From contig CM067322.1 of NCBI GenBank assembly GCA_034231615.1, forward strand, positions 55,990,828 to 56,054,827: a stretch of 64,000 nt of DNA. The letters run 5' to 3'. This DNA comes from Meghimatium bilineatum (taxonomy: Eukaryota > Mollusca > Gastropoda > Stylommatophora > Philomycidae). Position numbers and translations under genes: made by a program. Every line of letters begins with the position of its first letter. Position 1 is the stretch's first letter. Below the pieces are notes generated by a model. That model was given only the letters and a program-made list of their open reading frames with translations. It did no database searches and was not told the DNA's origin. Shown in pieces: positions 1 to 10,832 of this stretch.

Positions 1-545
1 CTCGCTCCGTGTATAGCGGGCAGAAATACTGATCGCTCACCACAAATAATAGGAAATTGTAAAAATGTGTAAATTGTAAAACAAACAGATTATGCATAAG
101 TTCGTCTGTGTCTAGAGTTGAACTGTGGGATTGTCGGGATGTGACGTCACGGCAGCCATTATTTTGATTGGTGTTACACGGGAATCCTTGACATTAGATA
201 GTTAAAATTGTCAACAGTGTGCTATATTCTGTACTTTCACCGAAATATTTTAGAAATATTTCTAATGTGTGTGCGCACCTCGCTCCGTGTATAGCACGCA
301 GAAATACTGATCGCTCAGTACAAATCAGTGGAAAAATTTTTTAAATATGTAATTTACATTGTAAATTGAAAAAGAAACAGATTATGTATAAGTTCGTCTG
401 TGTCTAGAGTTGAACTCAGTGATTGTCGGGATGTGACGTCACGGCAGCCATTAATTAAATTGGTGTTACACGGAAGTGACGTTAGGTAGTTAAAAATGTA
501 AACAGTGCACTATTTATAGCACAGTGAAGACTATTACTTTTAACC
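1..545. repeat. Two copies of a ~290-bp CRE-containing dispersed repeat
   Basis: Two adjacent, diverged copies of one sequence; the landmark 'cctcgctccgtgtatagc' begins near 1 and again near 278. Each copy contains a perfect TGACGTCA palindrome (142-149 and 434-441) followed by 'cggcagccatta'. A third copy in the same orientation lies at 63720-64000. The second copy ends near an imperfect hairpin around 'ctatttatagcac'. No coding capacity is seen. It could be a short tandem satellite, a solo LTR or a retroposon promoter; the sequence does not decide between these. Confidence 0.75.
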
Positions 546-1474
546 AAAATATGTATACTATGAATTGGTGTGATTCACTTTAGGCTGGTCATTTATGAAG
601 CCCCTGGGGTTAAGTATTCTCAGTCATCAGTAGGCCATAGACATCTCCTCTCTCCCCCTCTATCTAGCTAATATGCATGAATGATGTATTTTTCTTTTCA
701 AGGGCTCAGTTCTCAATTGCACAGGTAGGATTATGTGTCACAAATGTTGGCCTTTCTCTTCTTAGTTATGTCCATTTCAGCATCTGCAGGTAATGCTTTA
801 TTATTTTATTTGCAATTGTTGGTAAGGGTCAGTTGTGCAGTTGGTTGTGTATAGTGATGACCAGGCAATAATATGGCTGACTTAGATTGTTACAAGTGGC
901 AGTTTTCTGACTTATTTTCTGAGTAGGTCCTATACTTAGAAAGATTCAGACTATCTACACTGACAGTTACTGATGACAATGTCTATTAGAGTTACTTTTA
1001 TTTTTGTGCCTGAACACATGTGTGTTAGGGGAAATGAAAGAGTAAAACATACTTGCCAGTGTGACTGTAGTAATAATTGGTAATTTGATGTACCATTCTG
1101 ACATTCAATCAAGGAGTCTGACCAGTTGGAGGATGCAGGGTATGTTCCGTCTATGGCCATAGTGTATAATCTAAGAGTGACTCGTGGATTTGCAAAATGC
1201 AATTGATATTTAGGAATCAAAAGAAGAGGTATCTTTAAACACAGAACTGGAACAGATAGTTACCACACGTTGAGGGACATATTGAATAGAGATCAGAGCA
1301 TCTGTGAGCTTGTCCAGAGTTGATGCTGCAAAATTATAAATGCAGGCCAATTATCTAATTAATTAGTTGATTGTGTCACTTTCCTTGTATTAAATTTTGC
1401 TGTTATCATATTTGAAATGTATTTTTGGTTCTTTGGTAGCAGCCTCCCATGAACATGGACTCAACACATTTTAG
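546..1474. other. No recognisable feature
   Basis: AT-rich sequence without a credible exon. The short open frames lack homology that I can recognise. A pyrimidine tract with splice-like AGs occurs around 640-790, but no coding frame follows it. Confidence 0.5.
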
Positions 1475-1479
1475 GGGTC

Positions 1480-1750
1480 TTGGATATCTATCTATGTATT
1501 GTCTTTTCTCTGCTTTTGCTGTAAGACGTTGCAGGATTGAATGACACAGTTTTCAGGCCATACAACGTTTATTCACTTGATATGCAGTAATATTGTGATG
1601 TCTCAAAACATTGGTAACTCTTTCAATCCACCTTTTTCTTGGTCTTCCTCTGTATCTTGATGTTTCCATTTTCATGATGTATGCTCTTGCTGCACTGATG
1701 AGAATAAGTGTTCATTTTCATTAAATGGCTAAACCATTTCATGGATATCT
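1480..1750 (-). mobile_element. Non-LTR retrotransposon tail (truncated LINE)
   Basis: Read on the - strand, fragments such as RWIERVTNVL and NITAYQ match the C-terminal end of LINE open reading frames. The same tail is better preserved at 36740-37165, so this is a second, more decayed copy. Frameshifts and stops make it non-functional. Confidence 0.65.
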
Positions 1751-1840
1751 ATATAAGCTCTAAAAGGGAGTTAACCCATTTAAACCTTTGCCCTTAAATT
1801 TTCTTTCCTTTTAAATGGTTAACTTCCTTTTCTTCTTCTG

Positions 1841-1975
1841 CGTTCATTCTCCCACTGGATCTCTCTTGTTGCAAGACAGTGGTCCCACTAGATTTTCAGC
1901 AGAATGCAGTCCAGAAAATGGAATTGCATTTTATTTGCGCCAATGGTAAGACACATCTTTCTTTGGCGGTAACAT
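1841..1975 (-). mobile_element. SINE-A copy, truncated, longer-tail subfamily
   Basis: It starts with a 'cttcttctgcgttcattctc' pyrimidine block on the + strand, that is, a (GAA)n-type 3' tail on the - strand. It carries the extra 'ccactagattttcagcag' segment shared with the copies near 18975, 40260 and 45535. The family is described at 49819-50096. Confidence 0.6.
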
Positions 1976-2229
1976 CTTCCTTTTTAATGTTTATATAGGG
2001 CCAATTGAAGTGGTTTTCCCTTTGACAAGAGGATAATTAGTGAGACTGCAGAAAAATTTTACCAATAGGTATTGATACAAAAACACAAAGTAATGCGTGT
2101 TACAGTTCATAATGCTAACTAAAAAAATATATAGTTAACAGTATAATAGACATCCATCGTAGGTGATGATGACAACAGATTCAGACTTGTGTTGTTGTAT
2201 CTCTATGGTGTCAATCAAATCAATAAACC

Positions 2230-3880
2230 CATAACCCTTCAGGGTCGTAGGGGTACCACATTGGATGCTTCAGCACACAGAGTCCTCCAGCGAATTCTAT
2301 CCTCAGCGATGCGGATGAGTGTGGAAATATCTTGCCCTGTCCATTCCTTGATGTTGTCTGTCCATGCCTTTATTTTCCCTCCTCTGCTTCTTTCACCCTC
2401 GACACTTCCCTGCAGTATTGTTTTTGACAAGGAATCGTGCCTGCATACATGTCTGAACCATGCTAGTTTTCGTCGTTTCACTATTGAAAGCAATGGCTCC
2501 TGGACACCTGCACACATCTCTACTTTATTTCTTACGTACACATTGGTTTTATGTTCCCTATAGGAAATTTGTAGAATTCTTCTGTAGCATTTATACTCGA
2601 AAGCCTGTAACCTCTCTCCATGTCCGCAGTGAGTGTCCAACTCTCACAACCATACAACACAACAGAAAACACCAGCGACTTATACAGTTTGATTTTCACT
2701 TCAACACTGATGTTGCTTTTCCAAATCACAGTTAGCCTTAACAAGGATGCTAAAGCCATCTCCAGCCTTATTCTATCTCTATGGTGTATGTGGAGATTAT
2801 TTTAAAAAAGCAAAATTGTGGCATAAAACTCCTTACAACATTTGATACATGTATGGTCAGAGTTGGATATCTGAGTGTTTGGTCTACCCTTTTGGGTAGC
2901 ATTTTTTTCTCTATGCTTCAGAGATTTGATGTTTCTCAGAAATACCAGCACTTTTGCTGGTATTGCCAAACTACATTGAACAATTCTGAGTGATAATTTC
3001 CAGGATGATGTTGAAGCTCTTTAGAGGCACTGAGAGAATTCTTGAAGCATTTCTTCTGTCCTTTGCCTATACTTTTTCCTTAATGAGTTCACCATCCATC
3101 AGCTGTTTTGGGATGTGTTTGTCAAGCATGTACACAACATATCCTGCCCATCTCAATATAAATACTTGGTGTATCTGCTCTAGTGATGCTTCATATCAGG
3201 CACTTACTTTATATTTCTATTTTATTCGGAGAAGTCTTTGGATACAGGACATGTGGAAGTGATTTAACACTCTTTAGAAAACCTGTCTATGCTAGCTTGC
3301 ATATCTTTCTTGGAGGTGGCAGTGAGCTAACAATCATCAGCAGATTTGTGGTGGCTATCTCTTTCATCTTGGTGGAGGTTTGTAGTCATCTGAGATTAAA
3401 TAGCTCTCCATTTTTATTCCATCGTTTTCACAAGCTAGGAGGCCGTCCATTAGCAGAGTAGTAAACATGTTAAAAAAATGTTGGGGGCCATTACACAGCC
3501 TTGTTTAACAACATTTGTAATTTGCAATGCATGTGAAAGCTCCCAATATCTTAATACACAGGCCATTATAAAACTACTGGATAATCTTGATAAATTTATA
3601 TGTTCCGCTGAACTTTCCAAGAATATGCTATAGTCCATTTCTGTTGACAGTGTTAGAGGCATTTGTTTGATCTATGAAAGTCATGTAGAGATTGTATTGT
3701 TGTTCTTGAATTTCTTCTGTTGTTGATGAGCTACAGATATCATATTGGTTGTTCTATGGTCTGCTCTAAAGTCACTTTTGCTCTTTGCATTCTTGTTCTG
3801 GATGATTATTTAGGTGGTTAAAGAAGACTAGTATCTTGCTAACTATTGACAATAACCCTGTGGTTATTGCAGAACTAGTG
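2230..3880 (-). mobile_element. Degenerate LINE: reverse transcriptase to C-terminal tail
   Basis: Reading leftwards on the - strand, conserved non-LTR reverse-transcriptase landmarks appear in order. A T-N-A-S-N-T-V-N-R-N-G-L stretch near 3620-3690 corresponds to the usual DLTKAFDTV motif. VKQGCVMAP follows near 3500, then LYGCESWTL near 2640. Last comes the tail CYRRILQISYREHKTN, with an R-R-K-L-A-W-F-R-H-V block near 2350-2560. Frames change several times, so the element is dead. The longest surviving open piece is 2239-2640. A shorter fragment of the same family lies at 5090-5185. Confidence 0.85.
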
Positions 3881-4310
3881 ATTGCGCTTGTAGAGGTGGA
3901 TGATGGGGATATTTTCATTTCTTGTCAAGTTCTTTGATTTGGTGGAACAGTGGTCCAGATTGAGTGGAACAGATCAGTCAGCTTATGCATCAATATGGGA
4001 CTTCATGCCTTGTAGACTTATGCCATGCTTGGCTAATCACCAAGTGCTTTCTCACTTGACAGTTGGGTTGGATGATTTTGTGGCTATATACGTGAAGGGT
4101 GTGATGTCGAGTTTACTGTTTAGTTGAAATTGTGGCATACATATTATAGTTGAGGACAGCCTGGAAGTGCCATATCCAATGTTCTAACAACTGAGCCTTC
4201 TCAGTTAGCAGCTTGGTTGCATTGGCAATAGGTGAAAATTGTTGGCTGTCAGTCATAACATATGGCATAGTAAAAGCATTTTCAATCATTCCTGTCCTGT
4301 CCGGCTCTTT
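3881..4310. other. Probably further decayed LINE; nothing certain
   Basis: Low-complexity AT-rich sequence directly upstream (on the - strand) of the reverse-transcriptase remnant. No motif could be placed with confidence. Confidence 0.3.
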
Positions 4311-4317
4311 GGCAGTG

Positions 4318-4470
4318 AGGTACAAAGCGCATCTGTGACAGCAAGTTGCCAAGTTCAAATTCCACCAAAGGTAATTGTGCATCTGGACAATTAAGAAAAC
4401 AATGGCAATCTACTCAAAGTAATTTCTGCCCAAAAATCACTACAGTCAAAAAATGCTGAGTTGATGGCTG
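4318..4470 (+). mobile_element. SINE-C copy (tRNA-derived), 3' part
   Basis: It contains 'gttcaaattcc' (tRNA B-box-like), then 'aattgtgcatctggacaatt' and 'aaaacaatggcaatctactc'. The same order of blocks recurs at 32493-32650 and, reversed, at 11135-11230, 16725-16870 and 47580-47720. Confidence 0.6.
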
Positions 4471-5089
4471 CATTCTGAATAATTTTGTATCATTCCCATC
4501 AGCATAGTTCTGGATCTCATCTGTTTTCTTGCTGAGACATTTGTCTTGCTTATTCTATAACTTTTCTTGAACAGTTCCATCAGTATACATACTTTTCTTT
4601 TCGTCATCTGCTAGAGGAGGCTGAGCACCTGTGGGTCTACACAGATTGCAGTAATATCAGATCATAGCCAGAACATGAAACCAGTATACTTGAACAACAA
4701 AATTAATATGCTGATATAACCTAGATGGACTCACGGCAGGGGATTAAAGAGCATGCTTCGCTATTATCATCATTAGGTGCCATCTCCACATGGAAGGTTG
4801 AATGCATGATTTTAATCCTGTATAGGACCTTTGCCATCACAGACACGATCTATATCTCGCCACCACACAGCAGAACAGGAATGATTGCAAATGATTTTAC
4901 GATGCCATATGGATGGTTTTATAACCACATTTCTCCACCTGACACCAATCTTAGATGCCAATGGAACTGAGCTGCTAAATGAGAAGCCTCAGATATTAAA
5001 ATATGGGCCAGAGCACTTCCAGGTTGTCTGCAATCAACCATCTATTATTTATTTGTAAATAATAACATTGATGGATTATCGTGATCAAG

Positions 5090-5185
5090 TTATCTGTTCA
5101 GCTGAACTTTTGTCCAATGACCTTCCATAGTCCATTTCTGTGGACAGTGTTAAAGGTCTTTGTTAGATCTATTATAGATTGTTAT
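5090..5185 (-). mobile_element. LINE reverse-transcriptase fragment
   Basis: The - strand reads D-L-T-K-T-F-N-T-V-H-R-N-G-L-W-K-V-I, the conserved reverse-transcriptase A block of the same LINE family as 2230-3880. The fragment is too short to say more. Confidence 0.75.
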
Positions 5186-5399
5186 AGTGAATGTATAAAT
5201 ATATCATAAATCCCATTAATCACTTCCACACATGCTGAATAAGTAAATAATGTATAAATAAATCATAAGTCGCCATAAGGAAGCTTTAATCCATAAATGC
5301 GTTTGCTGGTCTGCAAGAACGTCTATCAGTGATAAAATGTCGTAATTTTGTGTTGTTTATGTATGTGATAAGAGATAATTCCCTTTTTGATACTATCCT

Positions 5400-5880
5400 T
5401 CAAGAAGAAAGTTGAGGGAATGCAACCAAGTCTTTGTTAATACAATTTGTGTGACTCCAGTGAAGGAAACTATATCTCTGAGCAAGAATACATTAACAAA
5501 ATTAAACAGAACTTAACAAGTCACAATATTTTTGCCTGAGAACGGGACACTGCTGTCTAAAAGTACACTTACACTGAATTGGTGTCAGCAACTGTGTGAC
5601 CTGCATCTGCAAAACTGGCACCAAAATACAATACTACAGGATTATCACGATTTTGCTGTTCACAGAACGACAATCTGGTCCACAGGAACTTATCTGCAAA
5701 GAAAGTTGTGGGGAACCAAAGATGACCGTAAACAAACCACCTATACATGATCAATATCAAACTAGATGTTTAACAATTGATTGCAGAAGCAGACATACAA
5801 ATAACACAGTTCTTTTAGCAACTGGCGAGGAAGGTCTTAACTTTCAGGACTTGATTTTTGTTAGGTTTGGACCAAATTAA
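5400..5880 (+). other. Unrecognised open frames, possible transposon remnant
   Basis: Two overlapping open frames (5532-5750, 72 residues; 5596-5880, 94 residues) lie upstream of the zinc-finger gene. Neither resembles a family I know, and neither has convincing splice sites. They may be remnants of a mobile element or chance. No function is assigned. Confidence 0.25.
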
Positions 5881-6197
5881 TTTTCAGTAGTAGAAAATAT
5901 CACATATTTTTTTAAATTTTATCATGATTTATCATAGTATTCATACATTCTGTTCATATTGTATATCATTAGAAAGGTAAATGGTTACAGAAAATCAATA
6001 TATCTGTAAATTGTTGGAAAAGTTTTATGAAAAGTAAAAATTATAGTCATTATAGTAGGCAATACCCTTTATTGCACTTAATTTCTTAGTGTCTTAAATT
6101 ACATATTGTATGATTATTTTACAGCATATTTTTTTGTTTATACTTTTATCCATGTACAATAAATATTTGTTTTGAAGTAATTAATAAAATTGGACAT

Positions 6198-6212
6198 TTC
6201 TATTCTTTGTAG
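6198..6212 (+). promoter_or_regulatory. Probable 3' splice site before the zinc-finger coding exon
   Basis: A pyrimidine-rich run 'tttctattctttgtag' ends in AG 52 bp before the start codon at 6265. This suggests that the 5' UTR begins in an upstream exon and that the whole coding region lies in one exon. The upstream exon and promoter were not located. Confidence 0.5.
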
Positions 6213-6264
6213 TTGCTGTGTTCGTGCTTCTGGGTCGACTAAATTTGGCTGATATAGATATAAT

Positions 6265-9201
6265 ATGAATGACTACGGCAGCATCAAGACGGGACAGTTT
6301 AAAAATGATCACTTGTCTCTCGCTATGGCATCAGTTCCTGTATTCCCACCACGACCTGTATCAAGTGCTGTAAACCCTTTTCAGAATTCTTCAATGTCAT
6401 CAGCATATGGCTTTAATATGGATGGTACTATGGGTCACACACCCAGTCTTTACAATCCTTCAACATCACATCTTCCAAGCACAACTAAAAGAAGTTCTCT
6501 GCAACAGGATGTTGATGCACGACAGATGGGTCACAATTTTGCCAAACCACCTTCGATGATATACCATAACTTTACACCTCTTAGTTCTTGCAACATTGTC
6601 ACCACAAATGGTTTTTTTAATTTGAATGCTCCTTCTGATATATCTAAACATTCCTATGAAGATGTATTGAACCTGCCAACAAACTTTAGCACAGATTCTT
6701 CCATGAATGTTCAAATGGTGATACCTAAAATGCAGTATCATGAGCCTGCTAGATCTGTTACAACAGATAGTAGACTTTATTTTCAAGAATCTGTCAATTC
6801 TTATGTACAAAACCTGAATCATATTCCTCATGATATTCAAATATCTGAGACTAGAAAACACTCAAGAAGTCATAAAACTCAGTCCAAGTCAGTAATTACT
6901 AGTTGTGTGCCAATAGACAATGTTCAATCAAGTCCGATTAAGAATAACAGCCCTTTAAATAATGATATAGTTGCAGATAATGTGGTCACTAGTGACATTG
7001 GTAATTTAGTGGTCAGTACTAGTATTGTGCCTACGACTTTTAGTGGAGTTGATTTATACAAATGTGGGTTTTGTGAAATGAAAGTGTCCAGCAATGCAAC
7101 ACTGCTTAACCATTTGAATACACATAATGAGTTGTTGCCCTATCACTGTGGCATATGTGGCATGGCTTTCATTGAGACTGGTCAGCTCTTGAAACATGTG
7201 CAACAGTTGCATATAGTTAAACCTCCTTATGCCTGTGGGCTGTGCACGTGTGCCTTTTATAAAAATGTGGAACTTGAAGAACATGTTGAGTCTCATGAAA
7301 AACCAGACAGCTCTGATAGCACTAAACTACCACCAACCTCATCGGACTTGAAAACCAAAAATATCTTAGTACTTTCAGATAATAATTACAAACAGGATAC
7401 AGAACTGCAAGAGGAAGAAGAAGATGAAGGAGGGACAGACAATTATGATCTGTCAAATTTGCCGGTTAATGCTGCAGCAAATACAATTATTATAGGGAAA
7501 GACACACATTTCAACCTCAAAAAAGGGCCATCTAAGATAGTTATGGATGATATTGACTTAAACTCAGTCTGCACTGTCATTGTTGAACCATCAAGTGCTG
7601 GAGGTATTAGAAAGAAACATTTATTTAAGTGTAACTATTGTGAGAAGGTATGCAAAGATAAAGGGTCGCTTGTGAGTCATGTAAGAACTCACACAAAAGG
7701 GAGACCTTATGAATGCAATATTTGTTACGCAAAATTCAAGCAGTATGCCCATCTCAGCGACCACATTATGACTAAGCACACAAAGGATCGCCCATTTGTC
7801 TGCGATCGATGTGCGAAAACCTTCAATAGGAAATCACATCTTCAAGACCATATAAGACTTAGACATACTGAGGACAAACTCTATCACTGTTCAGATTGCA
7901 ACTCTACATTTCAGAAAAGAACGGAGTACTCTGATCACAAAAGGACGCATGACAAACCACCTAAATACCAATGCAACATGTGCCCCAGACAGTTTAGAAA
8001 TGTTACAGACTATGAACGCCACATTCGAAGCCACACTAAGGAAAAGCGTTTTGAATGTGAAGTTTGCCACTTAACGTTTGGACTTTTAGCAAATGCCAAA
8101 AAGCACATGATAAAGCATAGCGAAGAAAGACCATTTAAATGTGATGTCTGCCCTAAAGCTTATCACTTTGAACATGACTTCAAACGACACAAGTTGACCC
8201 ATTTAAAAAAGAAACCATTCCCTTGTCCAGATTGTTATAAATCATTTAAAAGTGCTTCCCTGTTGAAAAAACATGCCAAAGAAATACACATGAGGTCTGA
8301 AGAAGATCCTTCAAAGAAACCATTCAAGTGTTTCACTTGCAGAAAGAGATTCAGAATTCAGTGGGATCTTGATCGTCATAGACAAATTCATGCCAAAAAG
8401 AAGCCCTTTCCTTGCCTTTACTGTTACAAATCTTATGGAAGTGAGGCAATGTTAACTAAGCATGCCAAGGTGCATGAAGGACAAGATTTGCCTATTTACG
8501 ATCATACTAAAGATATTGAGAAATCTGAAACTAATACTAACAGGAAAAAACGGGGACGAAAGCCAAAGCTTAAAACTGAGTCAAAATCTAAAGAAACAGT
8601 TGATGATTCAGATGTTGATGAGAAACCTAAACGTCGAGGCAGGCCTCCTAAACATAAGATAGAATCTGATAGTGAACAGTTTGTTACTTTCAAGCCTCAA
8701 AGACGGTCATACAGGCAAAGAAATATTTCAAAAACAGATGAACAGTCTTCCATTATAAAAGTTACATTCAGACGCAAAAAACTGCACAAAATAAAGTTTC
8801 AGTGTTCTGATTGTGATAAAGCATTCACGAGTAATGCGATGCTGGAGAAACATTCCAGAGAACATGATGATGATGATAAGACTGATGATCAGTCGAGTCA
8901 AAGTGAGAGTACAAATGAGGATACCAATGTCTTGTCCTTTAGTGAAAATGCTCATGATGCTTCTTCACTGAAGGAGTCCTCAAATGATAATAGTGGTCAT
9001 TTAGTTGATGACAACACTGGAGATGATGACATAACTCATGATAGTGACTCGACCTGGGGCAATAGTAGTGAATCAGAATTTGATGAGAACTCTATGCCAG
9101 ACTCGAAAATTGTGAACAGTGAAACAAACATTGTGCAAAATAATGCTGATGTGTTTCATTTTAGTGAGATCCGCAGACGTAGCAACTTAAAAGAGAAATA
9201 A
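6265..9201 (+). CDS. C2H2 zinc-finger protein with 14 fingers and two AT-hooks
   Basis: Uninterrupted 978-residue frame, predicted to encode a nuclear sequence-specific DNA-binding protein. The N-terminal ~264 residues are Ser/Asn/Pro-rich and low complexity. Fingers 1-3 occupy about 265-344. An acidic linker follows (QEEEEDEGG near 380-390). Fingers 4-13 run from about 454 to 737, with non-canonical linkers (TKGRP, TKDRP, SEERP, KKKP) instead of TGEKP. Two AT-hook cores follow: GRKP near 764-767 and GRPP near 792-795. Finger 14 is at about 845-867, and the tail is acidic and Ser/Asp-rich. Every finger shows the CX2C...HX3-4H spacing. The first ATG after the likely splice acceptor was taken as the start; the first residues are MNDYGSIKTGQF. 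The intact frame, distinct from the decayed DNA around it, argues that the gene is live. AT-hooks suggest minor-groove binding or chromatin association. I cannot name an orthologue. Confidence 0.93.
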   Translation: MNDYGSIKTGQFKNDHLSLAMASVPVFPPRPVSSAVNPFQNSSMSSAYGFNMDGTMGHTPSLYNPSTSHLPSTTKRSSLQQDVDARQMGHNFAKPPSMIYHNFTPLSSCNIVTTNGFFNLNAPSDISKHSYEDVLNLPTNFSTDSSMNVQMVIPKMQYHEPARSVTTDSRLYFQESVNSYVQNLNHIPHDIQISETRKHSRSHKTQSKSVITSCVPIDNVQSSPIKNNSPLNNDIVADNVVTSDIGNLVVSTSIVPTTFSGVDLYKCGFCEMKVSSNATLLNHLNTHNELLPYHCGICGMAFIETGQLLKHVQQLHIVKPPYACGLCTCAFYKNVELEEHVESHEKPDSSDSTKLPPTSSDLKTKNILVLSDNNYKQDTELQEEEEDEGGTDNYDLSNLPVNAAANTIIIGKDTHFNLKKGPSKIVMDDIDLNSVCTVIVEPSSAGGIRKKHLFKCNYCEKVCKDKGSLVSHVRTHTKGRPYECNICYAKFKQYAHLSDHIMTKHTKDRPFVCDRCAKTFNRKSHLQDHIRLRHTEDKLYHCSDCNSTFQKRTEYSDHKRTHDKPPKYQCNMCPRQFRNVTDYERHIRSHTKEKRFECEVCHLTFGLLANAKKHMIKHSEERPFKCDVCPKAYHFEHDFKRHKLTHLKKKPFPCPDCYKSFKSASLLKKHAKEIHMRSEEDPSKKPFKCFTCRKRFRIQWDLDRHRQIHAKKKPFPCLYCYKSYGSEAMLTKHAKVHEGQDLPIYDHTKDIEKSETNTNRKKRGRKPKLKTESKSKETVDDSDVDEKPKRRGRPPKHKIESDSEQFVTFKPQRRSYRQRNISKTDEQSSIIKVTFRRKKLHKIKFQCSDCDKAFTSNAMLEKHSREHDDDDKTDDQSSQSESTNEDTNVLSFSENAHDASSLKESSNDNSGHLVDDNTGDDDITHDSDSTWGNSSESEFDENSMPDSKIVNSETNIVQNNADVFHFSEIRRRSNLKEK

Positions 9202-9329
9202 TGTTGCAAACTATCACTAGGTTATTATCCCATTTTTTGTTTTACTTAAATGATCATAATGTCATTGACTCCAGTCAATACTGCTGAGATATCCATTATG
9301 ATTACTTTAGGTTGACTTCAGTACATTGT

Positions 9330-9550
9330 TGATCTCCCTGGCCTAATAGTTAAGCTGTTCGCTTTGTACTCAAGAGGTTAATACATTTGCAATTTCTTTT
9401 GTATAAATTTGATTTTTTTGGAGATCACTGAAAATTATTGCTTGCAGCTACAGAGGTACGTGTTTAAGTCATACACTTCATTGAGAAGAGGGGAGTAAGT
9501 ATGGGTTAAACTGAGTACAATGAAATCAATCCTCTGCTCCTTTTGACCTA
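9330..9550 (+). mobile_element. SINE-E copy
   Basis: It shares the blocks 'gttcgctttgtactcaagag', 'gagatcactgaaaattattg' and 'gaaatcaatcctctgc' with copies at 18123-18360 and 56935-57178. The head resembles a tRNA A-box region (GCCTAATAGTTAAGC). The three copies are clearly related but strongly diverged. Confidence 0.65.
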
Positions 9551-9564
9551 AGTATATAATGATG

Positions 9565-9950
9565 ACTTTGAGATGTGGATATATAGAAGAATAGGAAGAA
9601 CTTCATGGAAAGAGTATAAAACAAACCAAATAGGTTATAAGAATATTAATGTTGAATACCATGGACTGCCAGAAAAACAAATATGGAAATGTTGAAAGAG
9701 TCAAATGCAAAACGGACCTTAATAAATAATATAGGAAAAAGACAATCTTCATTTTTTGGCCACTTCATGAGACAGGGAGGTTTGGAGAGCGTTGTCACAA
9801 CAGGCAAGGTTGAAGGCAACATGAGAAAATATTAGACAGTTTGACAACCTGGCATGGCAGGGAAACAGCAGTGAGCTTGTGACATAATACTGGAGATAGA
9901 GAGCTGTGGAAAGCCATGATCGCCTACGCCAGCCGGCATGGCACCTGATG
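9565..9950 (+). mobile_element. LINE tail, + orientation
   Basis: The + strand reads MWIYRRIGRTSWKEYKTN, later RQSSFFGHFMRQGGLESV and TTGKVEGNMRKY, and ends WKAMIAYASRHGT. These are the successive C-terminal blocks of a LINE open reading frame, with frameshifts. It abuts an oppositely oriented fragment that holds the preceding part of what looks like the same family. Confidence 0.8.
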
Positions 9951-9954
9951 ATGA

Positions 9955-10640
9955 TGATTCTCCTTTTAATTTCCGTTTCACACCTACTATCATTTGTGAC
10001 TATGTGTCCAAGATATTGATAATGTTCTTCTTGTAGTTTCTCTCCATGTATATTTATGTTTAACATCTGTTCTTCTGTGATTCTGCTGATAATTATCATG
10101 GTTTTTATTTTTCGGATGTTTATATCTAGTCCATATTCTTTACTTGATTTATTGACTTGCCTATTAGTCTTTGTAGTTTCAGTTCATTTTCTGCTCAAAT
10201 TACAATGTCATCTGTGTATCGCAGGTTGTTTATTATTTTCCCACTGATCTTGAGTCTTGGTATTCCTTCTATATTCTCTGTGTAGATATTAAATAGGCTG
10301 GTTGATAAAATATATCCTTGTCTTACCCCTCTTTTTATTTCTATGTATAGTGAGTAGCTGTTTTCACACTTTATTGATGAAGATTGTTTTCCATATATGT
10401 TTCTAATCAGTCTGATATCTTTTCCATCTATGCCTATTGAAGACATTCAATTAATTTTTCATGTTGGACTCTGTCAAAGGGCTGTAGTCTATTAAGATAA
10501 TATATATACTTTTTTGGATTTCTATGTATTTATCTATCAATAGTCGGATACTGAGTAAAACTTATCTAATTCCTTTGTTTTTCCTAAAACCAAATTGTTT
10601 TTCACCGTCTTCAATGTTTATCTTGTTTTTAACTCTTTAG
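9955..10640 (-). mobile_element. LINE reverse-transcriptase fragment, - orientation
   Basis: The - strand reads KRGVRQGYILSTSLFN and NNLRYTDDIVI (the Y-x-D-D catalytic block) within 10195-10446. Nearer 9990-10090 it reads GEKLQEEHYQYLGHIVTN. The element stops where the + oriented tail at 9565-9950 begins. Confidence 0.85.
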
Positions 10641-10659
10641 CTTTTATGGTATGTACTAT

Positions 10660-10832
10660 ATACAGAAAAATCCCGTTATAACAACCTGACTCGGATGAAA
10701 TATGTATGTAATAACTGAAATTTGCTATATACGGTGCAAAACAAAGAATAAATATAATTGGGGATTTTGAAAAGTGTTGATAAATAGGAAAAATTGTTAT
10801 AACAGGATGCGCTATAGAGGGATTCCACTATA
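10660..10832. mobile_element. MITE-2 copy 1
   Basis: A non-coding ~173-bp element that begins 'tacagaaaaatcccgttata' and ends 'gggattccacta'; the ends are imperfect inverted repeats. The internal landmark 'aataaatataattgggg' is shared with 15892-16070 and, reversed, with 18785-18932. Confidence 0.7.

Noticed and set aside
2189-3461. Chain of + strand open frames as a multi-exon gene
   Set aside because: They are antisense to LINE reverse-transcriptase sequence that reads clearly on the - strand.
9565-10640. Twin-priming inversion of a LINE
   Set aside because: The order of the inverted and direct segments is the opposite of that expected from twin priming.
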